DNA of 42,463 bases from Acidobacteriaceae bacterium (GTDB lineage Bacteria; Acidobacteriota; Terriglobia; Terriglobales; Acidobacteriaceae), in contig PMSQ01000199.1 in assembly GCA_003168355.1 (NCBI GenBank), forward strand, positions 97,781-140,243, in the 5' to 3' direction. A program made the translations under genes and the position numbers. Below, piece by piece: positions 32,230 through 40,545 of this stretch (its first letter is position 1; each line of letters begins with the position of its first letter). The notes below the pieces were generated by a model. The model ran no database searches and had not been told where the DNA came from. It saw only the letters and a list, made by a program, of their open reading frames with translations.

Positions 32230-32325
32230 GGTTGATTGACGATTGCTGATTGTTGATTAAAAACCGCCCTATGCGCTGATCGACTGCTGGGGTTAAGCTC
32301 TTTAATCAACATCACAAATCAACAA
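32230..32325. repeat. degenerate heptamer repeats in inverted orientation, locus E
   Basis: GGTTGAT / TGACGAT / TGCTGAT / TGTTGAT (32230-32257) faces ATCAACA / TCACAAA / TCAACAA (32305-32325). An 11-nt perfect inverted repeat, TGTTGATTAAA/TTTAATCAACA (32251-32261 and 32301-32311), links them across 39 nt. The array occupies the spacer between the 135-aa gene and aroA and could form a leader hairpin for aroA. Confidence 0.6.
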
Positions 32326-32329
32326 TTGC

Positions 32330-32737
32330 TCAAGCTAGGGCTTTGGCCTCAGCGCTGGCTTCGCGCAAGACTTCCGGCGGAATCTCTCTGAGCCTCACGC
32401 CAAACTCGAACATCGGAGTCTCAACGCCGCGTCCCCAGCGTGCCACTTCCCAATGGGCGCGCACGAACTTCACATCCGGATGCGCCGTCAGTTCGAGCAA
32501 TAGCGGAGTCTGCTCGCAGTAAAATTTCTGTGGAAACGTGACAATCGCCTTCGCTCCCCACGCCGCGCCATCCGCGGAACCATGGACGCTGACCTCAAGC
32601 GACTCCTGCTCGATAATCTTAGTGACATCGAGAGTCAACAAGAACACGCGTCTGCCTGCGCCGCTCACCTCGACGCTAGGGCCGTCTCCCTTGGCGCTAA
32701 CCACAGTCTTCTCTGCAACTAGAACCGTATCAATCAT
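32330..32737 (-). CDS. conserved-looking cytoplasmic protein of unknown function
   Basis: 135 residues, no signal peptide. Mostly beta strands in the first 105 residues (VFLLTLDVTKIIEQESLEVSVHGSADGAAWG...), followed by a helix at the end. No domain recognised; the pattern is reminiscent of a small beta-sandwich. The ATG at 32737 has no Shine-Dalgarno; the sequence before it is CCTCCC instead. Confidence 0.65.
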   Translation of the reverse strand: MIDTVLVAEKTVVSAKGDGPSVEVSGAGRRVFLLTLDVTKIIEQESLEVSVHGSADGAAWGAKAIVTFPQKFYCEQTPLLLELTAHPDVKFVRAHWEVARWGRGVETPMFEFGVRLREIPPEVLREASAEAKALA

Positions 32738-32899
32738 GGCGGGAGGATTGTAGCAAATCGCAGGGCGATCATGTCAGTTTCGGTCCTGATTACAGATGCC
32801 CAGTTCGCCCGCTGTCCTCAGTGGACCTTGTTGCAAGCAACCTAACTCAGCATTCTTTAAGTGACAGCCACTCAGTGCGCGCCTATATTTGTCCCGACC

Positions 32900-34084
32900 A
32901 TGTCAGCCACACAACCACTCATCAGGGCAGCTCCGCCAGTGCTCGAATCCGCCAAACCTCTCTCCGAACGCCTGCTCTGCCTTGATGTTTTCCGCGGACT
33001 GGCCGTCGCCGGCATGATTCTGGTCGACAACCCCGGCAGTGACGACTTGGCTTACGGGCCGATTAAGCACGCCGATTGGAACGGTTGGACTCCCGCTGAC
33101 TTCATCTTTCCGTCTTTCTTATTTCTGGTCGGCATCTCGATGGTGTTCTCGTTTGCCGCCCGCCTTCAGCGCGGCGAATCCAGAACCCACATCCTATTCC
33201 ACGCTTTTAAGCGCAGCCTGATCCTGATCGTCATCGGCCTTTTCGTGAACGCCTCTCCCATCATCGGTCTCGACCTGCACACCTGGCGCTTCGAAGGCGT
33301 AACCCAGCGAATCGCTCTCTGCTATTTCGCCGCGGCGATTCTTGTTCTCTGGTCAAGCCGCCGCACTACGTGGATTGCCATGTGCGCGTGTCTGCTCGGC
33401 TACTGGGCAATCCTGCGTTTTGTCCCTGTTCCCGGCTTTGGACGGCCGGGACACAGCATTCCGTTCATGGACCCGGATCACAACCTCGTCGCCTGGCTCG
33501 AGCGCAAGCTGTTTATGGGACATCTTTTCAACGGAACCCGCGATCCGGAAGGAATCATCAGCACGATTCCCGCAATTGCCACCACGTTAATCGGGGTGCT
33601 GACCGGTTATTGGCTGCGCTCGGAGAGAAGTCCCAGCACGAAAGCAATTCACATGCTGTGCGCTGGAATTCTGGGCCTGGTGGCGGGTGAGATTTGGAAT
33701 CTCTGGTTCCCCATCAATAAGAATCTCTGGACCAGTTCGTTCGTGCTCTTCAGCGGCGGCTTCGCCTTGCTCTTCCTCACGTTGCTCTACTGGTTGCTGG
33801 AAATCAAGAGATGTCGCGGTGCCTGGACCATGCCGATTCTCGTGTTTGGAACGAACGCGATCGCCGGTTTCGTCGTCGACTCGTTCGTCTACGGTCCGGG
33901 CTACTCGTTCACCATGAAGAGTCCAAACGGGCCGGTAATGTGGCATGACGCGGCGCAAGCCAAGTTCGTGTCCCTCGGGTTCAGCGCGGCTAATGCATCT
34001 CTGATTTATTCGCTGGCCGCGGTTTTATTCTGCTGGATTCTGTTGTGGTTCCTCTGGCGAAAACGAATCTTCCTCAAGGTGTGA
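32900..34084 (+). CDS. HGSNAT-like membrane acyltransferase (DUF5009/COG4299 type)
   Basis: 394 residues from the ATG at 32900; a GTG at 32861 extends it by 13. About ten membrane helices. The LDVFRGLAVAGMI start and KHADWNGWTPADFIFPSFLF, with H57 aligned to the His that carries the acetyl group in heparan-alpha-glucosaminide N-acetyltransferase, identify the family. FPINKNLWTSSFVLF is also conserved in it. Such proteins move acyl groups across the membrane onto amino sugars or other glycans; the substrate is unknown. A link to cell-envelope glycan modification is inference. Confidence 0.88.
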   Translation: MSATQPLIRAAPPVLESAKPLSERLLCLDVFRGLAVAGMILVDNPGSDDLAYGPIKHADWNGWTPADFIFPSFLFLVGISMVFSFAARLQRGESRTHILFHAFKRSLILIVIGLFVNASPIIGLDLHTWRFEGVTQRIALCYFAAAILVLWSSRRTTWIAMCACLLGYWAILRFVPVPGFGRPGHSIPFMDPDHNLVAWLERKLFMGHLFNGTRDPEGIISTIPAIATTLIGVLTGYWLRSERSPSTKAIHMLCAGILGLVAGEIWNLWFPINKNLWTSSFVLFSGGFALLFLTLLYWLLEIKRCRGAWTMPILVFGTNAIAGFVVDSFVYGPGYSFTMKSPNGPVMWHDAAQAKFVSLGFSAANASLIYSLAAVLFCWILLWFLWRKRIFLKV

Positions 34085-34094
34085 TGGCTGCGCG

Positions 34095-34997
34095 TTATTC
34101 CGTGGGATGCGGCCCGGTGAAATCCGAGCAGCACGGCTTCTCCACCGGCTTGAATTCCATCAGTTCGATGCGCGTGTGATCGGGATCAAACAAGTTGAGC
34201 TGCCACTTGCCGTCTTTGCCCATCTGCGCCTTTTCGTCCCCATGTGGTTTCCAGCCGTGCGATTCCAGAATGCTCTGCGCCTTCTTCATATCGGCGACGC
34301 CAAGCGAGATGTGATTCATCACGCCCATCCGTTGCGGATCAGGATGTTCGGGTTGGTTCAGCATGTATTCCAGCCAATCCGTGCCGTCTGGAACTTGCAG
34401 CGAAACCCAGTCGGTGTCGCCAGGCTTCATTCCTCCGTGCCAGTAGGGACGAAAGCCGAGCAGGTCGCGATAGAAGTGATCTTCCGCGTCGCGGTTGTAA
34501 ACCAGAAATCCGGTGTGAATCATGTGGCGCGATACCGCGGAATCAGGTGGCGCGAACGGTTTGGATTTGCCTCGCTCAACAAACTCGATACGATGGCCCT
34601 CCGGGTCGGCCACGGTAAAGCTCAGGCTATGGCCGATGTGTCCTTCGATTGCCGGTACCTTCACACCCTTCGCAACCAGGTACCTACGCATGGCGACGAT
34701 GTTGGCGGTAGCGAAGGCCACGTGATCCATCCTGTCAGTCGCATTGGGATCGGGCGCGGTACTGTAGCCGATCCACTGCGCGCCTACCATGTATCTCACC
34801 AGCCCGCCAGACTCTACTGGCGGGGCGGAAGCGAGGCCGAGCATGCCGCTGTAAAGCTCTTTCACTCCGTCCAGCTGAGTGGTGTAGAAACTGACGTGAT
34901 CGATTCCGAGAATGCGGGGCCTGTGGACGGCGCGAGTTTGCGAATGAGCGCAAACGGCGAGAAGTGCGAATGAAAGGACGGCGAAAAGCTTTTTCAT
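34095..34997 (-). CDS. secreted two-domain VOC (glyoxalase-fold) protein
   Basis: 300 residues from the ATG at 34997, chosen for the signal peptide MKKLFAVLSFALLAVCAHSQ. Two vicinal-oxygen-chelate modules (~30-150 and ~155-285): RILGIDHVSFYTTQLDGVKELYSGMLG, and later MNHISLGVADMKKAQSIL with HTRIELMEF. The His/Glu metal-binding pattern is present in each half. Relatives include dioxygenases and lyases; an exported VOC protein has no clear classical role. It is tail to tail with the acyltransferase (10 nt apart) and 49 nt downstream of the hydrolase. Confidence 0.82.
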   Translation of the reverse strand: MKKLFAVLSFALLAVCAHSQTRAVHRPRILGIDHVSFYTTQLDGVKELYSGMLGLASAPPVESGGLVRYMVGAQWIGYSTAPDPNATDRMDHVAFATANIVAMRRYLVAKGVKVPAIEGHIGHSLSFTVADPEGHRIEFVERGKSKPFAPPDSAVSRHMIHTGFLVYNRDAEDHFYRDLLGFRPYWHGGMKPGDTDWVSLQVPDGTDWLEYMLNQPEHPDPQRMGVMNHISLGVADMKKAQSILESHGWKPHGDEKAQMGKDGKWQLNLFDPDHTRIELMEFKPVEKPCCSDFTGPHPTE

Positions 34998-35046
34998 ACC
35001 GTCCGCAATTCTAACGCGAGTCAGGCCCGGACGTGACAACACATTC

Positions 35047-35853
35047 CTATAGTCGCTCCAGAAACTGTCGCAACAGCCTGCCCGCTTCTTCTGGCTGCTC
35101 CCAGGGCAAGTAGTGGCCGGCCTTCGGAATCACGCGCACCTGACTGCCGGAAATGTGCTGGCGCATGAGTTCGGCTTCATTCAAGCCGGTCAGGATGTCT
35201 TCCTCACCAGTTACAAGCAACGTGGGCACATTGATAGTCTTCAATGTATCTACCGAGTCCGGGCGCTCGGCCATGCCGCGCTGCACGTGCGCCACATCTT
35301 CCGGCGACATCTTCCGCATCATGTTCAAAGCCCCAGCGACCAAGTCAGGCCTCGTTTCCCGCGTGCTCTTACCCAACAGCCGTGGAATCATGCTCTCGAA
35401 AAACGGTTCGGTGCCGCGTTCAAGAACGTCGCTTGCGGCCTGCAGGCGTGCGGCACGGGCTTCGGCGGAATCGGCAGGGGCTTTCGTATTGCAGAGACCG
35501 AGAGCAGCGACGCGCCCGCGATGTCTTCGCCAGAATTCGAACAGCGCATATCCGCCGATGGAAACTCCGATCAGCGGAGCGCGGCCGATATCGGCATCGT
35601 CCATCACATGGGCGATATCTGCGGCGTGCTTGTCCATTGTGGCCGGACCTTCGCCCGCGCCGGAATCTCCGTGCCCGCGCAGATCGGGAAGAATGATGCG
35701 GTAACGCGTGACCAGCGCCTGAGCCACGGGCAGCCAGAATTCATGATTCGCGGGGAAAGGATGCAGGAGAACCACCGGCGGGCCTTCGCCCAGCACGCGA
35801 TAGACGATTCCCGCGTCGCCGCTCTTGATTTGGTGGGAATCCATGCTCTGCAT
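35047..35853 (-). CDS. alpha/beta hydrolase (PcaD/3-oxoadipate enol-lactonase-like)
   Basis: 268 residues. Nucleophile S98 in GVSIGGY, acid in TGEEDILTG and base in KAGHYLPWEQP complete the triad; the oxyanion loop is HPFPAN. Cytoplasmic, no signal peptide. The closest named type by eye is enol-lactonase/haloperoxidase-like hydrolases, but without pathway neighbours the substrate stays open. An internal ATG at 35844 is an alternative start. Probably co-transcribed with the downstream VOC gene. Confidence 0.88.
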   Translation of the reverse strand: MQSMDSHQIKSGDAGIVYRVLGEGPPVVLLHPFPANHEFWLPVAQALVTRYRIILPDLRGHGDSGAGEGPATMDKHAADIAHVMDDADIGRAPLIGVSIGGYALFEFWRRHRGRVAALGLCNTKAPADSAEARAARLQAASDVLERGTEPFFESMIPRLLGKSTRETRPDLVAGALNMMRKMSPEDVAHVQRGMAERPDSVDTLKTINVPTLLVTGEEDILTGLNEAELMRQHISGSQVRVIPKAGHYLPWEQPEEAGRLLRQFLERL

Positions 35854-35879
35854 GCGCGAGACTTAATCAAAACTCCGTG

Positions 35880-35907
35880 CCCGGTTCCGGCCCTCGGCTT
35901 CCGGTCT
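35880..35907. repeat. degenerate heptamer repeat, locus F
   Basis: CCCGGTT / CCGGCCC / TCGGCTT / CCGGTCT, consensus about CCGGYYT, in the 78-nt spacer between the PspC gene and the hydrolase. Confidence 0.45.
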
Positions 35908-35931
35908 GAGCCCTGCCTATGGCCAGATGAG

Positions 35932-36246
35932 CTACGGATTCGCCATGTGCTGCGCTCCTACAGGCGCCGTCAGCAGCAGCGGCTCTTCCGGCATCACGAT
36001 CCAGGCGATGGGATAGGCAAGCAGTCCAATGCCCGTCATGAACGACCCGATCAGCCACATTAGCCGGACCAGAACCACGTCAATGTCAAAGTACTCGGCG
36101 AAACCAAGGCACACGCCGGCGATTTTGCGTCCCTGCTGCGGCCGCACCAGCTGCTTGCGCGCTATCGAGGCGCCCACGCGAATGCCGCAATAGGCACAAA
36201 CCGCCGCGTCGTCCTGAATCACTTTGCCACAATAGTTGCAGTACAT
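35932..36246 (-). CDS. PspC-domain protein with N-terminal zinc ribbon
   Basis: 104 residues. Zinc ribbon C3-x2-C6 and C17-x2-C20 (MYCNYCGKVIQDDAAVCAYCG), then a PspC domain: GRKIAGVCLGFAEYFDIDVVLVRLMWLIGSFMTGIGLLAYPIAWIVMPEE, with one or two membrane helices. PspC proteins take part in envelope-stress responses with PspA; no pspA is seen here. AAGG lies ~8 nt before the ATG. Ribbon-PspC fusions are common outside Proteobacteria. Confidence 0.9.
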   Translation of the reverse strand: MYCNYCGKVIQDDAAVCAYCGIRVGASIARKQLVRPQQGRKIAGVCLGFAEYFDIDVVLVRLMWLIGSFMTGIGLLAYPIAWIVMPEEPLLLTAPVGAQHMANP

Positions 36247-36368
36247 GCTCGTGCCCTTTCAAGGCAATCCCTACAGAACAGTACGTAATTGTAAGCCGAA
36301 AGTTCCGTCCATCCGAGACGCTAGGCAACTTCGCCGTCGGCAGGCTTCGCTCATATCGAAACCAGCCA

Positions 36369-36623
36369 CTAAGGCTGTGGATAAGGATCGGGTGGATTCG
36401 GATCGGGCTGTGGATAGGGATCGGGTGGATTTGGATCGGGTTGTGGATAAGGAGCGGGTGGATTCGGATCGGGTTGTGGATAAGGAGCGGGTGGATTCGG
36501 ATCAGGTTGTGGATACGGAGCGGGTGGATTTGGGTCGGGCTGCGGATAGGGAGCCGGCGGGTTCGGATCGGGCTGCGGATAAGGATCGGGCGTCCAACCG
36601 CCCGCTATCAATGTAGTACCCAT
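36369..36623 (-). CDS. 84-aa protein of 11-residue Pro-rich repeats
   Basis: The ATG at 36623 is preceded by GAGGAGG (AGGAGG at 36633-36628, spacing 4), the strongest ribosome site in this part of the window. The protein starts MGTTLIAGGWTP, then has six full copies and one partial copy of DPYPQPDPNPP or APYPQPDPNPP, where the junction residue is D at both ends and A in the middle. No signal peptide or membrane segment. An extended polyproline-type rod is expected. Function unknown. The next gene upstream on the same strand is also Pro-rich and lies 168 nt away. Confidence 0.65.
   Translation of the reverse strand: MGTTLIAGGWTPDPYPQPDPNPPAPYPQPDPNPPAPYPQPDPNPPAPYPQPDPNPPAPYPQPDPNPPDPYPQPDPNPPDPYPQP
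36372..36587. repeat. 33-nt tandem repeat, about 6.5 units
   Basis: DNA repeat encoding the 11-residue units on the minus strand. Units are nearly identical, differing mainly at the A/D junction codon. Because the unit length is a multiple of three and free of stops, a plus-strand frame also stays open through it. Confidence 0.95.
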
Positions 36624-36791
36624 GCGTCCTCCTCTGACACTCTGCAATGGGCCCGTGTAGCTGGTCGATTACGGCTCTCTAGTTAAACCAAGCCGCTCCT
36701 GACCCTTAGTTCGACTCCTCTTTATATACGCAGGAATACGCATAGACAACAATAATTTTCAGCGGAACCAATCCACTCGCATCGCTAGAGG

Positions 36792-37538
36792 CTAGCGGAG
36801 CCTGCTGGGATTAATGGCACGGTTGAAGGCCGCTGCACCGACAGTCGTGCTCCTTAACAACGTCGCATTGAATTGCTGATGTTGCCTAAACTCGGCGTTA
36901 GATTCCTTTTGCTCCATCGTGTTAATGCCGCTGGTGGTTTGCATACTGTCGGTGAACATCTTCGCGTAGACTTCCTGCGCCGCATTCACCGAGTCCAGCC
37001 ACTGTGCCATCACCGGCGACTGGTGGGCGTCCGGAGGCGGTGGAGGCGGCGGGGCGGAATATTCGGGAGGGGGAAGAGTCAGGGCAGGCATCTGCGGAAA
37101 ATTCATGACCGGAGGAGGCATCTCAGGAATCTGGGGGAAGGCCGGAATCGGCGGGAGGGTCGGAAGCTGCAGGGCTGAAAAAAAAGAGTTCGCCGCCACC
37201 GGGGCTGCTGGCAAGCCGGCGAGGACCCGTCGTTTTATGTGCGCGTGGTAGAAGTAGATATCGTTAGGCTGTACCGTCGTCACTGCCCACGTTTCGGTGC
37301 TCGGCCAATTCATCGAAACCATGCCCAATAGACTCGGATAAGCTGGCGGCTGCGCGCCCTTTAGTTCCAGCACCAGAAAAGACTGGCCATTCTGATCTAC
37401 CAGCGACCACGCGCCCCAGTGGCTTTGCACTCCGCCCCACAGAGAATGGTTGTAAGTGCCGTCGGTCTGCAGCAACAATTCGGAGTGCACCCAGCCACAA
37501 TACATATCCCACAACCCGACGAACGATTCGCGGTCCAT
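36792..37538 (-). CDS. Pro-rich protein of unknown function
   Basis: 248 residues from the ATG at 37538 (GGAGGTG 3-5 nt upstream). The N-terminal ~105 residues look like a small beta-barrel (FVGLWDMYCGWVHSELLLQTDGTYNHSLWGG). A linker (~125-175) of P-x-x-P motifs and seven consecutive Pro follows, then a helical Gln/Asn-rich C-terminus (EVYAKMFTDSMQTTSGINTMEQKESNAEF). No signal peptide. No family recognised. It lies directly upstream of the Pro-repeat gene in the same direction, so a joint role is plausible. Confidence 0.7.
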   Translation of the reverse strand: MDRESFVGLWDMYCGWVHSELLLQTDGTYNHSLWGGVQSHWGAWSLVDQNGQSFLVLELKGAQPPAYPSLLGMVSMNWPSTETWAVTTVQPNDIYFYHAHIKRRVLAGLPAAPVAANSFFSALQLPTLPPIPAFPQIPEMPPPVMNFPQMPALTLPPPEYSAPPPPPPPDAHQSPVMAQWLDSVNAAQEVYAKMFTDSMQTTSGINTMEQKESNAEFRQHQQFNATLLRSTTVGAAAFNRAINPSRLR

Positions 37539-37805
37539 AGTCACCTCCACTTCGACTCGATGACGAACAGCTTTGGGTTGGCGGATGACTCACCTAGGCA
37601 CTCACGTCCACGTTGACCACCTAACCGTCTGCAGGGACATCGTCTCCATAGACAGGGCGCGCCACTTATTCTACTCTCGATACGCCAAGCACGAAGTTCC
37701 ACCCTTGCAAGAACGCAAGGATGGAGCACAGTTCAGCAGTGGTTGAGCAAAGTGGCGAGCCCCAATTCGAGGTTAAGTTCAGCAAGCGTCACCTATGATT
37801 TTGAT

Positions 37806-38585
37806 ATGAGCCGCTGGATGATCCTGAGCTGTTTCAGCGTTGTGTTTTTCGCCCGCGGCATTGCCCGTGGGCAAATTTCCTGTTTGGACTACGGGCAGGC
37901 GGTCTATTGCTCTAACGGGTTGTCGGCGGTTCGCTCCGGAAATACTCTGTACTTTTCGGATGGCACGACAGCGCAGACCCTGGGCAATATCGTAACCATT
38001 AACGGGCTGCCAACAGAAGTCTCGCGCAGCGATGCGGCCGACGCAACGGCCGGAAGTTACGCAATGGGGCAGGCAATTGGCACGATGGTGGGCGCGGTGT
38101 TTGCCGATGTCAGGCATAGGCGCAAGTTCTATCAAATATGCGGCGTCGATCCGTATGCCCGGGGATGGCTGAACGGGATGCTAGCGTTTTGCTCTCAGGA
38201 GGCGATTTTGGACGCGTGCTCAAACGTGCCGAAGTTCGATTTCTCCGGCTTCAAGTACGCGGGCGACACCCCACATCATTTGTCCTGGGACACCGCGGGC
38301 AAACTGCAGTACCTACCGAACTGGCCGCGACTTGACGGGGAAGTAGAGTGTGTCCCAGACATCGCGGCACATTCTACGCATGAGGCGAGGTTGTGGCTTG
38401 CGTATAAGCGAGAAGTTGAGACCGCCCTTGTTGGTTTGCACCCGCATTTGTCCCAAAATGACTGCGCTCGGATCGTGAACTACATCCTTGCCCATCCCGA
38501 CGCATACGACGCTCGCAAGGTATATAAAGGTTTGGCCGCGGAGATGTTCCAGAAGATCTACATCGCGGTCAAGGCGAATTCTTAA
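37806..38585 (+). CDS. exported protein of unknown function
   Basis: 259 residues from the ATG at 37806, where the signal peptide begins (MSRWMILSCFSVVFFARGIARGQ); the frame is open to 37743. The N-terminal mature part has short beta hairpins (CLDYGQAVYCSNG...GNTLYFSDGTTAQTLG). A Gly/Ala-rich segment (AMGQAIGTMVGAVFADV) may be membrane-associated, and several Cys are present. The C-terminal half is helical. No domain recognised. No clear Shine-Dalgarno. Confidence 0.65.
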   Translation: MSRWMILSCFSVVFFARGIARGQISCLDYGQAVYCSNGLSAVRSGNTLYFSDGTTAQTLGNIVTINGLPTEVSRSDAADATAGSYAMGQAIGTMVGAVFADVRHRRKFYQICGVDPYARGWLNGMLAFCSQEAILDACSNVPKFDFSGFKYAGDTPHHLSWDTAGKLQYLPNWPRLDGEVECVPDIAAHSTHEARLWLAYKREVETALVGLHPHLSQNDCARIVNYILAHPDAYDARKVYKGLAAEMFQKIYIAVKANS

Positions 38586-38672
38586 CGATGCGTAACGGAG
38601 AACGGGCTGCGCCGGATCGAGGGATTGAGCGCGGGATCAGTCCACCAAAGGAAGTAGTGGACCTAGGTCACG

Positions 38673-38939
38673 CTAACGACGGCGTCCGCCCCCGACGCTC
38701 ATCAGCAGCCTGTAGCGGGCGTTCTCCAGGGTGTCTCGCCGTTCGGACGCATGGTCCAGCGCTATTGGATCAGGGTTTGACGATCCGGAGGCCCAGTTTT
38801 TTTTGTTCTTGAGGGTAGCAATACATTGACTCAATTCCAAAATTCTGTCGTCGAGGGCCTTCAGGGCGACGCCCGGAGGTCTGTCGCCAAAGAACGAGCC
38901 CGCCTCTCGCTCGATGGATTCCTTGTTGATGGATGTCAT
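38673..38939 (-). CDS. small helical protein, hypothetical
   Basis: 88 residues from the ATG at 38939; a start at 38948 is also possible. The composition is that of a coiled, charged helical protein (ALKALDDRILELSQCIATLKNKKN), with a basic GGGRRR end. No domain, signal peptide or clear ribosome site, so it may not be a gene. Confidence 0.4.
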   Translation of the reverse strand: MTSINKESIEREAGSFFGDRPPGVALKALDDRILELSQCIATLKNKKNWASGSSNPDPIALDHASERRDTLENARYRLLMSVGGGRRR

Positions 38940-38984
38940 AGTGTCCACACGAACAGAATAACGCGCGTGTCAAGGCGGCCTACT

Positions 38985-40238
38985 CTACTCCCGATACGCT
39001 TCCCTGATGTGCTTGCGTGCCTGCTCCGCGGGGGGAGAGCTGGCATTTTCGGCGAGCACGATCTGATATTTCTTCATGGCTAAATCGCGCTTCTGCAGCA
39101 GGTCGTACATCTCACCAGCGGCGAGGTTCGCCTTCTGCAGCGTCTCCGGATCTGGGTTCGGAAATTCACTTATCAGTTCAAAAGCGGCGGCGGCTCCGGC
39201 ATAATCTTTCTGGCTGCGCAGTAACTCGCCCAGTCCCCACGCCGCTATTTCATAGTGCAAGTTGCTATACTTCCCTTCCCGGCCGTTCTGCCACACTTTG
39301 CGATAGGCTGCCGCGGCCTCCGGCCCGTGGCCGCCAGCGCGTAGCAGATTGGCTTCCTCCAGCGGAAACAGATAATTTCTGGGATATCGCGCCGCTAAGT
39401 CATGCATGATGTCGCGGGCCTCATCGTAGCGGTGCTCGCGCCGCAGAAACAGACTCAGCACGACTTTGGCGTCAACGCTGTTTTCTCCGCTGCTCTCGGC
39501 CACCTGGCGCAGATATTCGAGCCCTTTCTCTTTCGTCCCGCTCAGCCCTACCAATGCCACCGCGGCCTTCACGCTCCAGGGCAGGCTGCCGGTCACGTAG
39601 TTGTGGGTACCCACGACCAGCTTCGCATCAACGTAATTGGGATCAAGTTCGAGCACGCGTTCGTGGTCGCGGCGCGCGCCCACGGCATTGCGTAGGGCGG
39701 AAAACCAGGCCCGCTCCACCAGCGCGGTATACAGCGCGAATTGCGCCCGGGTAACGCCGCGCGCATAAAGCGCGTCAACGCTGTTTGGATTCGACTTGAG
39801 TTGCTGCTCTTCAAGACTTTCGGCGCGGTCCACTAATTGTTTGATCCGCTCTTTCACCTTGGGATCGGCGGTCCGGTGGGCTTGGCCGATAAAGCTGTCG
39901 TTCGCATACTCGCCGCTGTTCATCGCGCCCATGCGATAGAGTTCGCACATTAGAATTGTGGAAAGAAGGTGATTTACCGCAGAGGGATCGGTCGGTCGCC
40001 GATCCAGTACTTTTTCAAACTCCTGGATCGAGCGGTCGTAATCCAGATTGTAGAAGTGATCGAAAGCGTCGTCGAGCAAAGCATCGTGCTCGGCAGAAGC
40101 AGCCGCGGTTGCTGGGGGAGTGCTTCCGGCCGAAGTATGTGGTTGAGCGGCGGCTTGAAGTGACAGCCATAAGATGACGAGGCATGACAACGTGCTCGGT
40201 TGGACGAAACGCTTCACTAATGTCAGGCTCGACTGCAT
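38985..40238 (-). CDS. exported TPR-repeat protein
   Basis: 417 residues. Signal peptide (STLSCLVILWLSLQAAAQ). TPR-like units from ~50 to ~400 (DAFDHFYNLDYDRSIQEFEKVLDRRP; KVVLSLFLRREHRYDEARDIMHDLAARYP; AAWGLGELLRSQKDYAGAAAAFELI). A non-TPR middle part (~85-215) with ARGVTRAQFALYTALVERAWFSALRNA looks membrane-peripheral. It resembles acidobacterial tetratricopeptide proteins of unknown partner. The ATG at 40238 is the only good start; a weak AAGGG lies ~12 nt before it. Confidence 0.85.
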   Translation of the reverse strand: MQSSLTLVKRFVQPSTLSCLVILWLSLQAAAQPHTSAGSTPPATAAASAEHDALLDDAFDHFYNLDYDRSIQEFEKVLDRRPTDPSAVNHLLSTILMCELYRMGAMNSGEYANDSFIGQAHRTADPKVKERIKQLVDRAESLEEQQLKSNPNSVDALYARGVTRAQFALYTALVERAWFSALRNAVGARRDHERVLELDPNYVDAKLVVGTHNYVTGSLPWSVKAAVALVGLSGTKEKGLEYLRQVAESSGENSVDAKVVLSLFLRREHRYDEARDIMHDLAARYPRNYLFPLEEANLLRAGGHGPEAAAAYRKVWQNGREGKYSNLHYEIAAWGLGELLRSQKDYAGAAAAFELISEFPNPDPETLQKANLAAGEMYDLLQKRDLAMKKYQIVLAENASSPPAEQARKHIREAYRE

Positions 40239-40354
40239 CCCTACGGTTAACCCTTGAGTTTCTAGTCTAACCGAAGTTCGTCACAGCACGAGACGAACCA
40301 AAGGCGTCATCGAGTCACACGCGACAATTTCGTGATGATGCAGCGGTTGGGCTC

Positions 40355-40360
40355 TATAAT
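40355..40360 (+). promoter_or_regulatory. perfect -10 box upstream of the structured RNA
   Basis: TATAAT, placing a predicted start near 40367, right at the foot of the 40369 stem. No good -35 is seen at 16-18 nt. Confidence 0.5.
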
Positions 40361-40368
40361 CCCCGCAG

Positions 40369-40455
40369 TCACACCCTGAAAACTAAGGTACTGGGGCAAG
40401 TTTACCCGGAGCTGCGGGTAATAATTGCGCGTACCAGCTTGCACTCAGGGTGTGA
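40369..40455 (+). ncRNA. candidate structured RNA or leader element
   Basis: An 11-bp perfect outer stem TCACACCCTGA (40369-40379) / TCAGGGTGTGA (40445-40455) encloses GGTAC/GTACC, then GCAA/TTGC, then TTACCCG/CGGGTAA with a 6-nt loop GAGCTG. That is about 27 bp separated by three small asymmetric internal loops. A further hairpin, TCGCA...TGCGA (~40462-40480), follows. It could be a cis-acting leader of the zinc-ribbon gene starting at 40546 (leader ~180 nt) or a free small RNA. It does not match riboswitch consensus sequences I can recall (TPP, SAM-I, c-di-GMP-I, cobalamin) or the SRP core. Confidence 0.5.
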
Positions 40456-40545
40456 GGGCAGTCGCAAGTACTTGATGCGAAAATACGTTAATGGTAAGCA
40501 TGCTTTGGCTGTCCGCTTGCTTTATTTGGAGCCAACGTTCTAGGT

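Noticed and set aside
36372..36587. The 33-nt repeats as a CRISPR array
   Set aside because: The units are contiguous without spacers, code for a continuous peptide and have no cas genes nearby.
36236..36616. Plus-strand frame through the 33-nt repeat (DRVDSDRVVDKERV-like repeats)
   Set aside because: It is open only because the repeat unit is a multiple of three with no stops. The minus-strand frame has a strong Shine-Dalgarno and this one does not.
40369..40455. Reading the nested hairpin as an SRP RNA, c-di-GMP-I or TPP riboswitch
   Set aside because: The conserved cores of those RNAs, as far as I recall them (SRP GGAAGGAAGCAGCC, TPP CTGAGA), are not present.
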